DNA of 8,497 nucleotides from an uncultured Thiotrichaceae bacterium (GCA_937931765.1 CALHAO010000011.1:1-8497); one strand, 5' to 3'; shown: positions 1-7,435, numbered from the stretch's first letter. A program made the numbers and translations. Notes: generated from the letters alone by a model not told the origin.

Positions 1-285
1 GGTACGCATGACACGGGTAACTAATAGAGGGCGCATCATCAACACGTCATACGGCTCAGTGCTACCCTGCCCGGCAATACGCACAATCATGCTGCCCTGA
101 GGATTCATCTGCGAAAAATCCACCGGCTCATCATCACTGACAATAACGATCTGTGCAGTCAGCAAATCGGTTGCATAATAGTTTCTGCCCTGTGAGCTGC
201 TAAAAGCGATAACCCGCTTGATGACAGCGGCTTCACGCGCCACTAACTGATGTAGGCATATACCTATCGCTTCAGGATTAGTCAT
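1..285 (-). CDS. Partial gene downstream of the hybrid kinase; possible degenerate receiver-like protein (5' 95 codons)
   Basis: Only the first 95 codons are inside the window and the frame stays open to position 1. The start at 285 is well supported: a strong Shine-Dalgarno GGGAGG (complement of 291-296) lies 5 bases upstream, inside the last codons of the kinase gene. The start also overlaps the kinase stop as ATGACTAA, which suggests translational coupling. The visible protein has no signal peptide or membrane segment. Its pattern of short hydrophobic strands (KRVIAF near residue 24, AQIVIVSDD near 49, SMIVRIAG near 67, then DVLMMRPLLVTRVMR near 80) recalls a response-regulator receiver fold in which the final RPL replaces the usual KP. 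No clear phospho-acceptor Asp context is visible. I infer a pseudo-receiver or other signalling accessory protein of the same pathway. It is not a recognisable CheB or CheR in the part seen, and the family assignment is tentative. Confidence 0.6.
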   Translation of the reverse strand, partial: MTNPEAIGICLHQLVAREAAVIKRVIAFSSSQGRNYYATDLLTAQIVIVSDDEPVDFSQMNPQGSMIVRIAGQGSTEPYDVLMMRPLLVTRVMRT

Positions 286-3184
286 GAATACCTCCCATTG
301 TTTTCATTTGTGTGTCCAACCATTTATGAGCTTCCTGCCCTAATAATACTTCCTGCACCGGCTTAGTAAGGTAACCATCAACACCAGCCTGAGCAGCCAG
401 CTCCCGGTGTTTACGGGTGCTACGCGAGGTCACCATCACCACAGGGATATGTTCTTTTTCCGGCCAGATCCGAATAGCCTGCGTAAACTCTAATCCATTC
501 ATTCTTGGCATCTCTAAATCAGTCAGCACCAAATCTACATTAATGTCATTCATCAGCTTTAGCGCATCCATCCCATCAACGGCGGTATGCACCAAATAGC
601 CCATACCCTCCAGCATTAATCGCATTGATTTACGATTACTGAGTGAATCATCAACCACTAAAACCACTTTTTTCAGCCAACTTGCCGCTGGCACATCGGC
701 TTGTTCACCAGCAAAAAGCTGCAGCGAACCATTTTCCAGCTCGTACATCAGGCGCAGCATATCCAGAACCGGAGCTACCCCGCCATCAGCCAGCACGGAG
801 GCTCCCTGTACACTATGGATATGACTCAGCCACGGAGCCAGACTATTAATAACAATATCGCGTGATGGCAAAATTTCTTCTACATAAAACGCATAAGATT
901 TTTGTTCACTATTAACAATCAGCAGCGTCTGCGATTGATCAGTCACGGGCGGCGCACTGCTCCAGTTTAAAATATCAGAGAGTTTCATGACCGGCATTTG
1001 GTGGCGATCAGTTTCTATACGCCAACCATTCTCGTCAACAATGCTCTCATCTGCTGCAACATAGAGTAACTGCTCGATATTATCAGCCGGAATAGCCAGT
1101 AAGCGCCCGGCAGACTTAACTACCAGTGCATGCGTAGCAATCAATGTTTGCGGCATAGTAATAGTCATACGAGTTCCCTGCCCCAAAGTACTCTCAAACC
1201 GCAAAGTACCCCGCAACTGGTCAACCGCCGACTTCACCACATCCAGACCCACACCGCGTCCGGAAATTTCACTGACCTCATCACGGGTGCTAAAACCCGG
1301 TAACAACACCAAGCGCAATATAGCCTGATCAGTCATTTCCTTATCAGCGGTCACCAGTCCCCGTTCAATAGCCCGCTCACGAATACGCTTCACATCCATG
1401 CCCGCACCATCATCTTCAAGCACCAAAGTGACATGATTGCCTGCCTGAGAAAATGTTAACCGAATACTACCGGCCTCTGCCTTTTCAGCTGCTAAACGGT
1501 TTTCTGGTGTTTCGATACCGTGATCTATCGCATTACGTAATAAATGCAATAGAGGGTCAGTTAATCCCTGCAGAATATCCGTATCAACCTGCAAATCCTG
1601 CCCTTGTATATCTAATTCGACCTGTTTACCTGTCTTACGGCAAGTCTCACGGACAATGCGTTCCAAACGCGACACCAAGGTATTGACCGGCGTAAGGCGT
1701 AGCCCTAACACCGCGCTACTCAACTGCCTTTGCACCCGCTGTTGCTGGTACAATTCATCCGTCAGTTTACGAATACTCGCCTGTAATTCCTGAGCCAGCT
1801 CCCGGCTATCAGCCGCCGATTCTGTCAATAAACTGGTGGTACTGTACAAGTCACTATAGGATTCAATTTCTAACTCATCAGTGACAGCTGCACTCTGACT
1901 CACCATTCCATTCGCGCCGGGCTTACTCTGTATCGACGACATTTCCGCTGGTGAGGTGGCATGCTTTTGCTGATCAATGAACCCGTCCAGCTCATCCAAC
2001 CGCAGGCGTATCTGTTCATCTTGCTGATAGAGCTGAGCACTCACATCACGGGCTTGCTGCAAAATACCGGCTGTTTGATTAGATGAAGTAATCAGCTCAC
2101 CCGTCAGATGCAACATGGACTGAATAAGATCATCCTTAACATGTGCACTGGTGGCTGACGAGCGTGGAGACAGCTGAGACAGCTTTTGCCCGATCGCAGC
2201 ATCATCCCCGACCTTGGCATCCTTTACTTCTGCTGCTTCAGCAAGATCTTCACGCAGAAAATCAGGTAACTCTGTCAGTTGCTTTAAATCCGGTAGCTGC
2301 AGGTCATCACCAGCACTTTCATCACCCAGCTGATCAATCCACTCACCCAGAGCTTGTGTTAAAAACTCATACTCTTCCGGCAAGCCTGCATGGGTCTGCA
2401 AATGATCGAACATCGTTTCCAGACAGTCAGCCGAAGCACCCAGTGTCTCACTCAATTGGCCGGACATATCGTTCAACGGGAAATCCAGCAAATCTTCCAA
2501 ACGATGAGTAAAGCGCACAATAGGCTCCACACCTACTACACTACTGGAGCCTTTCAGGGTATGAGCAAGACGAGCCGCCTGTTTGCGCTCATCCGGGGTA
2601 TTTTTACCTTCCGCAATCAAACGAATCAGGCGGGCCGCTTCACTCACATGTCCCGGCGTTTCCTGCATGTAAGCATCTAATAGCTCAGGATGCAGGTCAT
2701 CATCAAAACTGAGTGGATCTCTGTCTGATGATTCAGCAGTAGTACCGCCCGAGTCCTCATGACCCTCATGACTCGTTTCCTCTGCTTCCAGTCGCAGGCT
2801 TAACAAAAAAGACTGCAAGCTTTCCGGTGATAATGGCTCCGGCCACAACGGATCACTTAGCTCACCGATTAACATCGGTAAATGACTGATTTCCTCTGGT
2901 TCACGAAAAGTCAGCGCCGTCATTTCCAACCAACTGAAATACTGACCACTGTCCAACAATGCTTCTGCTGCTTCAGTCTGCAAGCTACTTCCGACCCAGC
3001 CCACCAAAGCACTGACATCCGGCAGCGCAAACATCTCAGCAGTCATGGCCAGGCGTTCATATTCCTCGCTTACCTGCTGAACACGCTGCGCTAGCGTCAG
3101 TGAAGTATCCTGCATCGATAATTGCAGCGCGACTTCTTCCAGTTCTTCTGCAAAAGCAAGACGTTCTTCCACAGATACGTTCAT
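278..3184 (-). CDS. CheA/PilL-like hybrid histidine kinase (HPt, kinase core, CheW-like, receiver)
   Basis: This 968-aa protein is the cytoplasmic kinase of the chemosensory array. Residues 1-150 are helical and resemble the His-less N-terminal part of PilL/ChpA-type kinases (tentative). An HPt domain spans about 160-285, with phospho-acceptor His208 in HTLKGSS. The dimerisation region is about 350-500 and carries a polar insertion at about 395-440. The ATPase core has an N-box at 547-556 (HLLRNAIDHG, with N551, D554 and H555), a G1 box DDGAG at 591-595, PGFST at 629-633 and a G2 box GRGVGLD at 642-648. A CheW-like domain follows at about 680-820. The C-terminal receiver (about 838-960) has Asp845/846, phospho-acceptor Asp889, Thr919 and Lys941, so all catalytic residues look intact. 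P. aeruginosa ChpA is far longer, with many phosphotransfer domains; this protein has one clear HPt. The start at 3184 has GGGAG (complement of 3191-3195) 6 bases upstream. It lies 76 bases after the receptor gene and overlaps the next gene by 8 bases. Function as a hybrid CheA is very likely; the output (pili, cAMP or other) is unknown. Confidence 0.95.
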   Translation of the reverse strand: MNVSVEERLAFAEELEEVALQLSMQDTSLTLAQRVQQVSEEYERLAMTAEMFALPDVSALVGWVGSSLQTEAAEALLDSGQYFSWLEMTALTFREPEEISHLPMLIGELSDPLWPEPLSPESLQSFLLSLRLEAEETSHEGHEDSGGTTAESSDRDPLSFDDDLHPELLDAYMQETPGHVSEAARLIRLIAEGKNTPDERKQAARLAHTLKGSSSVVGVEPIVRFTHRLEDLLDFPLNDMSGQLSETLGASADCLETMFDHLQTHAGLPEEYEFLTQALGEWIDQLGDESAGDDLQLPDLKQLTELPDFLREDLAEAAEVKDAKVGDDAAIGQKLSQLSPRSSATSAHVKDDLIQSMLHLTGELITSSNQTAGILQQARDVSAQLYQQDEQIRLRLDELDGFIDQQKHATSPAEMSSIQSKPGANGMVSQSAAVTDELEIESYSDLYSTTSLLTESAADSRELAQELQASIRKLTDELYQQQRVQRQLSSAVLGLRLTPVNTLVSRLERIVRETCRKTGKQVELDIQGQDLQVDTDILQGLTDPLLHLLRNAIDHGIETPENRLAAEKAEAGSIRLTFSQAGNHVTLVLEDDGAGMDVKRIRERAIERGLVTADKEMTDQAILRLVLLPGFSTRDEVSEISGRGVGLDVVKSAVDQLRGTLRFESTLGQGTRMTITMPQTLIATHALVVKSAGRLLAIPADNIEQLLYVAADESIVDENGWRIETDRHQMPVMKLSDILNWSSAPPVTDQSQTLLIVNSEQKSYAFYVEEILPSRDIVINSLAPWLSHIHSVQGASVLADGGVAPVLDMLRLMYELENGSLQLFAGEQADVPAASWLKKVVLVVDDSLSNRKSMRLMLEGMGYLVHTAVDGMDALKLMNDINVDLVLTDLEMPRMNGLEFTQAIRIWPEKEHIPVVMVTSRSTRKHRELAAQAGVDGYLTKPVQEVLLGQEAHKWLDTQMKTMGGIHD

Positions 3185-3190
3185 TTTATT

Positions 3191-3195
3191 CTCCC
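3191..3195 (-). promoter_or_regulatory. Ribosome binding site of the hybrid kinase gene
   Basis: On the coding strand GGGAG stands 6 bases before the ATG at 3184 and supports that start. It directly follows the small hairpin at 3198-3216. Confidence 0.75.
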
Positions 3196-3197
3196 AC

Positions 3198-3216
3198 CCT
3201 GAAATCCACTTTCAGG
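3198..3216 (-). promoter_or_regulatory. Perfect 7-bp hairpin with a GTGGA loop just upstream of the kinase ribosome binding site
   Basis: On the coding strand the arms CCTGAAA and TTTCAGG are exact complements around the five-base loop GTGGA. The structure ends 2 bases before the GGGAG Shine-Dalgarno of the hybrid kinase gene, in the only sizeable gap (76 bases) between the receptor and the kinase. There is no T-run after it, so it is not a Rho-independent terminator. A GGA in a hairpin loop, with a second GGA inside the Shine-Dalgarno, is the arrangement known for CsrA/RsmA binding sites. Translational control is therefore an inference. The hairpin is seen; any function is not shown. Confidence 0.4.
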
Positions 3217-3260
3217 CTCATCAGGAAGACCTATCCAGACACCGCTATTCGGATAACTCA

Positions 3261-5111
3261 TCAGCGTTCCAGCTTGAATACTTTAACCGCCTGCGCCAAC
3301 CGTTGTCCGTAACTGGCCATATTACGAGTCAGACCCGTCAAAGATAACAGCTCCTTACCTGTTGTCTGAGTCGCTTCAACGATGCGTTCCGCACGTCCTT
3401 GCAACTCGTGACTGATGGCTGCCTGATCCGCTGAATCTGTGGCAATTTTCCCTACTGATTTTACCAAACGGGTCGTTGCTTCCAGCGTTGCATCCATTTG
3501 TTCCGCTGCCTGTTCGGCCAACGTCGAACCACCGACCACCTCAGAAATGGTCTCATCCATATTGGTCATCGTTGTATTAGCTTCCTGCTGGATATTCCTT
3601 ACCAGTACACCGATTTGCTCTGTTGATTCACGTGAGCTTTCGGACAGATGCTGGATTTCTTCGGCGATCACCGAGAACCCACGACCCGCTTCACCAGCTG
3701 CTGTGGCCTGCATATTGGCATTCAATGCCAACACAGTAGTGCGCTCCGAAATGGTGTTGATAATATCCACGATACGGGAAATTTCCTGGGAACGTTCCCC
3801 CAGGCGCTTAAGACGTTTACCGGTTTCCTGCACATTATCACGGATACCAGCAATACTATTTAGCATACGTGCTACTGACTCTTGCGCACTTCGTGTGGTT
3901 GCTGAGGTAATATTCGCAACAGAGTCAGCTTGTTGTGCAGATTCGGCAATGGAATTCAAACCCTGAAGAATATAAGCCACCTGTTGCATGGTTTCTTCAG
4001 CTTCAGTACGTTCCAGCTCTGACAGCTTATTAACAGCCAGTGCGTGTTGGTTAACCTCGGCTGAGGTTGATTCAACTAACTCGGCAACATCCCGTACCTG
4101 TAATAAAGTATCACCCGTGTCCTCCGCCAACTGATTGATCGCATCTGCCAACGGCCCGGTAGCATCTTCCGTCACCACAGCCCGTACCGTCAGATTCCTG
4201 TCACTTAAATCTGCCACCGCTTCCAGTAGTGAAAATACCGAGTCATTCAGTTGCTCGTGCTCCTCATTGATCCGGCGCTGCGTTGTAATCCGCTCTTCAA
4301 CCATGCCATCAAACGCATCACCCAACTCAACCAGCTCATTCTTACCTTCCAGCTCTACCCGCGCATTCAAATCACCTGCTGAAATATCACGAATAGTTCC
4401 TGTCAGCTTACCCACCTGAAAGGAAATTGAACGGTAGATAATGAAGCCAAGCAACGCAGCTAACAACATACCAAGGCCTGTTGCCAACGTAATAGCTAAT
4501 AGGAAATTACGTGCATTTTTAGTCGCCAGATCAAATTCATCATAGGTCTGCTGCAGGTCACTTTGCACCTGTTTGTGAATCGCATTTCTGGAGGGTGCAG
4601 TATCAGCCTCAAGATCATTCAGCAAGTACAACTCCAGTGCATTGCGATCTTCTTGCTCCAGCAACTTCCGGCCATTAAGCATCAGCCCAACCAACTTATC
4701 CATTTCAGCCAATGTCTCACTAAATTCAGGGTCAGGTAACTCGTCAACAATGCCCACACCTTTTGCAGCTTTATAACGAGGAATCGTTGTTTCTACAAAA
4801 GCCTTACGCGCCGCTTCCAGTCTTTTCAGTCCGGTAGTCCAGGTCATACTACCTTCAGAAACCTCGTGCAATAAGATCAGGTAATCACGCTGCGTCCGTC
4901 GAATCAACTTATTACCAGCATCCATCGCAGTAATCCGGTCACGTGCATCGACCAAGGCCTGTTCATTCTGATTAAGGGCAAATATTGAACCAACACCGAT
5001 CAGCAGTAACAGCACCAAAGGCACCAGTACCAGAAAATAAATCCGTTGGGCTACTGACCGGCGACTTAAAAATCCACCCCGGCCTTTTTTTTCATTAATT
5101 ATAGTGCTCAT
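3261..5111 (-). CDS. PilJ-like methyl-accepting chemotaxis receptor
   Basis: This 616-aa receptor has a basic N-terminus, a first membrane helix at about 24-46, a helical periplasmic region at about 47-201 and a second helix at about 203-226. A HAMP domain at about 227-280 is followed by a second HAMP-like segment at about 290-335, then the cytoplasmic signalling domain (about 341-600). The hairpin tip at about 453-482 (ERTTVLALNANMQA, then AGEAGRGF) has the PilJ style rather than the enterobacterial Tsr/Tar style. The ending AVKVFKLER also resembles the PilJ ending, and there is no C-terminal CheR-tethering pentapeptide. The periplasmic region, about 155 residues, is shorter than I recall for P. 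aeruginosa PilJ (whole protein about 680 aa). The start overlaps the binding-protein stop (ATGA) and has AAGG (complement of 5121-5124) 9 bases upstream. That overlap suggests coordinated production of binding protein and receptor. Receptor identity is firm; the ligand is unknown. Confidence 0.95.
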   Translation of the reverse strand: MSTIINEKKGRGGFLSRRSVAQRIYFLVLVPLVLLLLIGVGSIFALNQNEQALVDARDRITAMDAGNKLIRRTQRDYLILLHEVSEGSMTWTTGLKRLEAARKAFVETTIPRYKAAKGVGIVDELPDPEFSETLAEMDKLVGLMLNGRKLLEQEDRNALELYLLNDLEADTAPSRNAIHKQVQSDLQQTYDEFDLATKNARNFLLAITLATGLGMLLAALLGFIIYRSISFQVGKLTGTIRDISAGDLNARVELEGKNELVELGDAFDGMVEERITTQRRINEEHEQLNDSVFSLLEAVADLSDRNLTVRAVVTEDATGPLADAINQLAEDTGDTLLQVRDVAELVESTSAEVNQHALAVNKLSELERTEAEETMQQVAYILQGLNSIAESAQQADSVANITSATTRSAQESVARMLNSIAGIRDNVQETGKRLKRLGERSQEISRIVDIINTISERTTVLALNANMQATAAGEAGRGFSVIAEEIQHLSESSRESTEQIGVLVRNIQQEANTTMTNMDETISEVVGGSTLAEQAAEQMDATLEATTRLVKSVGKIATDSADQAAISHELQGRAERIVEATQTTGKELLSLTGLTRNMASYGQRLAQAVKVFKLER

Positions 5112-6385
5112 TTATACCAACCTTGCCATGTGGACTCGTTCATCACTATCCAGTTGTCCTTATCCAGTTTTGTTATTGCAATAAAATCTGATCCCTGATT
5201 ATCTTCACTAAAGTCCATTTCCAACCCATCCAGCTCAAATTTTTGTGCAGCATATACTTTCAAAAAATTCTCACGGGTAATCGCCTGCTGCGTCTCCTCA
5301 AGCTGTTTCAAGCCATGCAGCAGCAATTTACCCACCACAAAACCTTCCAGAGAGATCAGGTTAAAATCACTGCCTAATGCCCTGCGACCTTCACTGACAA
5401 TAGGTTCATTACTATCTAAGGCAGGGACAACCTGACTTATCATTACCCGGTCAGTAATGGAGAACCGCTGCATTACCTCCAGCAATTTATCCGCACCGGT
5501 AAAAGAAACAGCACTATAAGTCCACGGTTCGCCTTTACTTTGTGCATAAGCGATAAACTGCCCCACCGATGCATAACTACCGACTGTCACTACCAGCTTA
5601 CACACCGTATTTTGTGCTTTTTCCCACTGTTTCAGCGAGTCATATCCTTCTCTGGCACGAAAAGTATTACGCACATACACACCCACCGGGCCAAGCCCGT
5701 TACGCTTAGGATTTTCACCTGTTTTCTGCAGAATATCATTCAGCGCAGCCTTTATAGGCTCAACGCCCTCTTCATCAGCTAACGACGCCAACACCCCCCG
5801 AATGCCAGCCATACCATAAGCATCATTCTGCACATAGGCACATACCTCTGTTGGCTTAACACCCGAAGCTAAGGCCTTCTTAATAACAGCAGCGGTTTCC
5901 TGAAGGTAACTGGCACGGTAATTAACAATCAGCGGCTGATCAGGGCGCAAAATACCGGAGCCGGTAAAAAACCCCAAAGCCGGGATATTTTTTTCAGCCA
6001 ATAGTGGTAATGCTACCTTAGCAGTAGGCGTACCTACATTGCCCATAAATAGAAATACACCCTGTTCAATCAGCGATTGTGTAGCCGTGACAGTTTTATC
6101 CGGTGTATAAGAATCATTTTCACTCAGCAAGGACAAGGTGCGCTCGCCAATTTTCTCCCCCTTCAGCGCAGCCTGCATGCCTTTCAGCATTGAACTGCCC
6201 AAGGCGCTGGAGCGTCCATCAAGATCCAGTACCGCTCCCAGACGAATTTCGGTGTCCGTAACACCTTCTTCTGCATAAACATTCGTAGACAGCATCAAAC
6301 CGAGTGCCACGATACTGGTCATTATTATTTTACCCGAATTACGGATATAACCGCTCTCTCCAACTTTTTTCACACTTCGCTCCAT
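5108..6385 (-). CDS. Periplasmic substrate-binding protein of the LivJ/Peripla_BP_6 type
   Basis: This 425-aa protein begins with an export signal: a basic stretch, hydrophobic residues 20-34, and a likely signal peptidase I site after VYA (residue 38). There is no lipobox cysteine, so it should be free in the periplasm. From about residue 43 (VTDTEIRLGAVLDLDG) the fold pattern is that of type-1 periplasmic binding proteins of the branched-chain amino acid/amide family. GNVGTPTAKVALPLL (115-129) corresponds to the ligand-contacting loop and helix. Two cysteines (182 and 262) might pair. No permease or ATPase gene lies nearby, and the stop overlaps the receptor start by ATGA. This suggests a ligand-presenting partner for the receptor rather than a transport component (inference). 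The start at 6385 has no strong ribosome binding site; Met22 would leave a very short basic region before the hydrophobic core, so I keep 6385 with moderate certainty. The ligand cannot be read from the sequence. Confidence 0.9.
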   Translation of the reverse strand: MERSVKKVGESGYIRNSGKIIMTSIVALGLMLSTNVYAEEGVTDTEIRLGAVLDLDGRSSALGSSMLKGMQAALKGEKIGERTLSLLSENDSYTPDKTVTATQSLIEQGVFLFMGNVGTPTAKVALPLLAEKNIPALGFFTGSGILRPDQPLIVNYRASYLQETAAVIKKALASGVKPTEVCAYVQNDAYGMAGIRGVLASLADEEGVEPIKAALNDILQKTGENPKRNGLGPVGVYVRNTFRAREGYDSLKQWEKAQNTVCKLVVTVGSYASVGQFIAYAQSKGEPWTYSAVSFTGADKLLEVMQRFSITDRVMISQVVPALDSNEPIVSEGRRALGSDFNLISLEGFVVGKLLLHGLKQLEETQQAITRENFLKVYAAQKFELDGLEMDFSEDNQGSDFIAITKLDKDNWIVMNESTWQGWYK

Positions 6386-6414
6386 TAAGCATTTTTAGCT
6401 ATTCTTATTTGACT

Positions 6415-6840
6415 TTATCGCTGCTGGTTAACCAGTAAAGTTCTGAACAAACGAGCATGATCTGCACCCAGATAGACCTTGTCGTCAGTACTCCAGGCAT
6501 GGCGAATCCAGCCGGGCAACCCCGGAATATGCTCACTAGTACCCGTATGATGAATATCTGTCTGGCCAGGCAGACTGTCACAGCCAATAATAATCGGCTC
6601 GAATGACTCGTGCCGGAGACACAAAAGGTAGGGCTGCTCCGGGCGATCCTGATTAAATAACACTCTGTGCATATCCAAAACAGGAAACAGTTCACCACGC
6701 ACAGCAGCAAGACCAACACACCACTCCGGTGCAAAGGGAACGGGGTAAATCTTGTCCAACATCAGTAACTCAGAACGCATACCCTCTTCAAGTACGATAT
6801 GATAATCGCCTGTTTTGTAACAGAAAGCTGTCTGCTCCAT
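6415..6840 (-). CDS. PilI/CheW-like coupling protein
   Basis: This 141-aa cytoplasmic protein is a single CheW-like domain. Its signature is GLAAVRGELFPVLDMHRVL at about 43-61, matching the CheW/PilI pattern of a Gly-rich turn, an Arg-Gly pair and PVLDL-like residues that face receptor and kinase. It would link the PilJ-like receptor to the hybrid kinase. It has no signal peptide and no receiver domain, unlike CheV. It is shorter than P. aeruginosa PilI (about 178 aa, from memory), but the domain appears complete. A clear AAGGA ribosome binding site (complement of 6846-6850) sits 5 bases before the ATG. It follows the response regulator gene by 59 bases and precedes the binding-protein gene by 29 bases, consistent with one transcript. 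Confidence 0.88.
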   Translation of the reverse strand: MEQTAFCYKTGDYHIVLEEGMRSELLMLDKIYPVPFAPEWCVGLAAVRGELFPVLDMHRVLFNQDRPEQPYLLCLRHESFEPIIIGCDSLPGQTDIHHTGTSEHIPGLPGWIRHAWSTDDKVYLGADHARLFRTLLVNQQR

Positions 6841-6845
6841 GATTG

Positions 6846-6850
6846 TCCTT
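6846..6850 (-). promoter_or_regulatory. Ribosome binding site of the CheW-like gene
   Basis: AAGGA on the coding strand, 5 bases before the ATG at 6840, fixes that start. Confidence 0.7.
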
Positions 6851-6863
6851 GGTGGCTTTTCTT

Positions 6864-6869
6864 ATTATA
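6864..6869 (-). promoter_or_regulatory. Possible secondary -10 element (TATAAT) before the CheW-like gene
   Basis: A consensus TATAAT occurs on the coding strand in the 59-base gap between the response regulator and the CheW-like gene. The best -35 match at suitable spacing (CTTTTG or GCTTTT) is poor, so an internal promoter is only possible. The AT-rich setting makes chance occurrence plausible. Confidence 0.2.
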
Positions 6870-6899
6870 TTAGTCAGGGGTTATTCAAAAGCTGTCAGG

Positions 6900-7265
6900 C
6901 TATGTCGATTCAATCGCCTGAACAATTTCTTCATCAGAATAAGGTTTTACAACATAGCCTGCCGCACCCAGTCTTTCAGCCCATTTTTTATCAACAGGAT
7001 TAGATTTGCTGGACACCATGATGACAGGGATATCGCGCGTTGCCTCACTCCGTTTAATAGCCCGGCAAGCCTTATAACCGTCACCATCTTCCATAATAAT
7101 ATCCAGGAAAATCATATCTGGTTGATGCTTCTCTGCCAAAGCTGCCGCTTCATTACCTGAAACGGCACTCACCACTGAGTAGCCAGCAGCTTCCAGGATA
7201 CGCGTCATGTTGGCACGCTCAGTTAATGAGTCGTCTGCTACCAAGATGTTTTTTATGTTTGTCAT
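6900..7265 (-). CDS. Single-domain PilH-like (CheY-like) response regulator
   Basis: This 121-aa protein is one receiver domain with no output domain. The acidic pocket is Asp11/Asp12, the phospho-acceptor is Asp55 (in FLDIIMEDGDGY), the switch residue is Ser85, and Lys107 lies in VVKPYS. The late segment VDKKWAERLGAAGYVVKP resembles PilH of the Pil-Chp system (TDKVWGKRQGARDYLTKP in P. aeruginosa, recalled from memory), so PilH-like is favoured over PilG-like. It probably takes phosphate from the hybrid kinase and may act as the output regulator or as a phosphate sink. It is the first gene of the operon. The ATG at 7265 gives the usual receiver length, but no clear Shine-Dalgarno stands before it (the coding strand reads GATAACTT just upstream). 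A promoter candidate lies about 170 bases upstream. Confidence 0.92.
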   Translation of the reverse strand: MTNIKNILVADDSLTERANMTRILEAAGYSVVSAVSGNEAAALAEKHQPDMIFLDIIMEDGDGYKACRAIKRSEATRDIPVIMVSSKSNPVDKKWAERLGAAGYVVKPYSDEEIVQAIEST

Positions 7266-7330
7266 AAGTTATCAGCTATTATTCTCAATTGGGCCGAATA
7301 AAAATCCGTCACCCTTGTTCATTCCAAACC

Positions 7331-7368
7331 ACAAAAAATCACTTTCAGATCAATACAAAACAAATCAC
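7331..7368 (-). repeat. Imperfect direct repeat in the operon leader
   Basis: Plus-strand copies ACAAAAAATCAC (7331-7342) and ACAAAACAAATCAC (7355-7368) lie in the untranslated leader of the response regulator gene, about 25 bases apart, a little more than two helical turns. They could be a regulator's tandem site or simply low-complexity AT-rich sequence. Confidence 0.25.
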
Positions 7369-7435
7369 TACGTTGCTGAAAATGCCGTAACTTTCTACAA
7401 GAAATATACTGCTATATCACCAATAGATCTGAGTG

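Noticed and set aside
3198..3216. The hairpin before the kinase gene as a transcription terminator
   Set aside because: The stem is short and AT-containing and no T-run follows on the coding strand; a Shine-Dalgarno follows instead.
3439..3966. Plus-strand open frame of 175 codons
   Set aside because: It is antisense to the signalling domain of the receptor gene, Ser/Cys/Ile-rich with no family resemblance; it arises from the codon pattern of the opposite strand.
5108..6385. The binding protein as part of an ABC amino-acid uptake operon
   Set aside because: No permease or ATPase gene is in the window, and its direct partners are chemosensory genes; a transporter elsewhere cannot be excluded.
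6405..6734. Minus-strand open frame of 109 codons overlapping the CheW-like gene
   Set aside because: It is a shifted frame of the CheW-like gene; the CheW frame has the domain motifs and the ribosome binding site.
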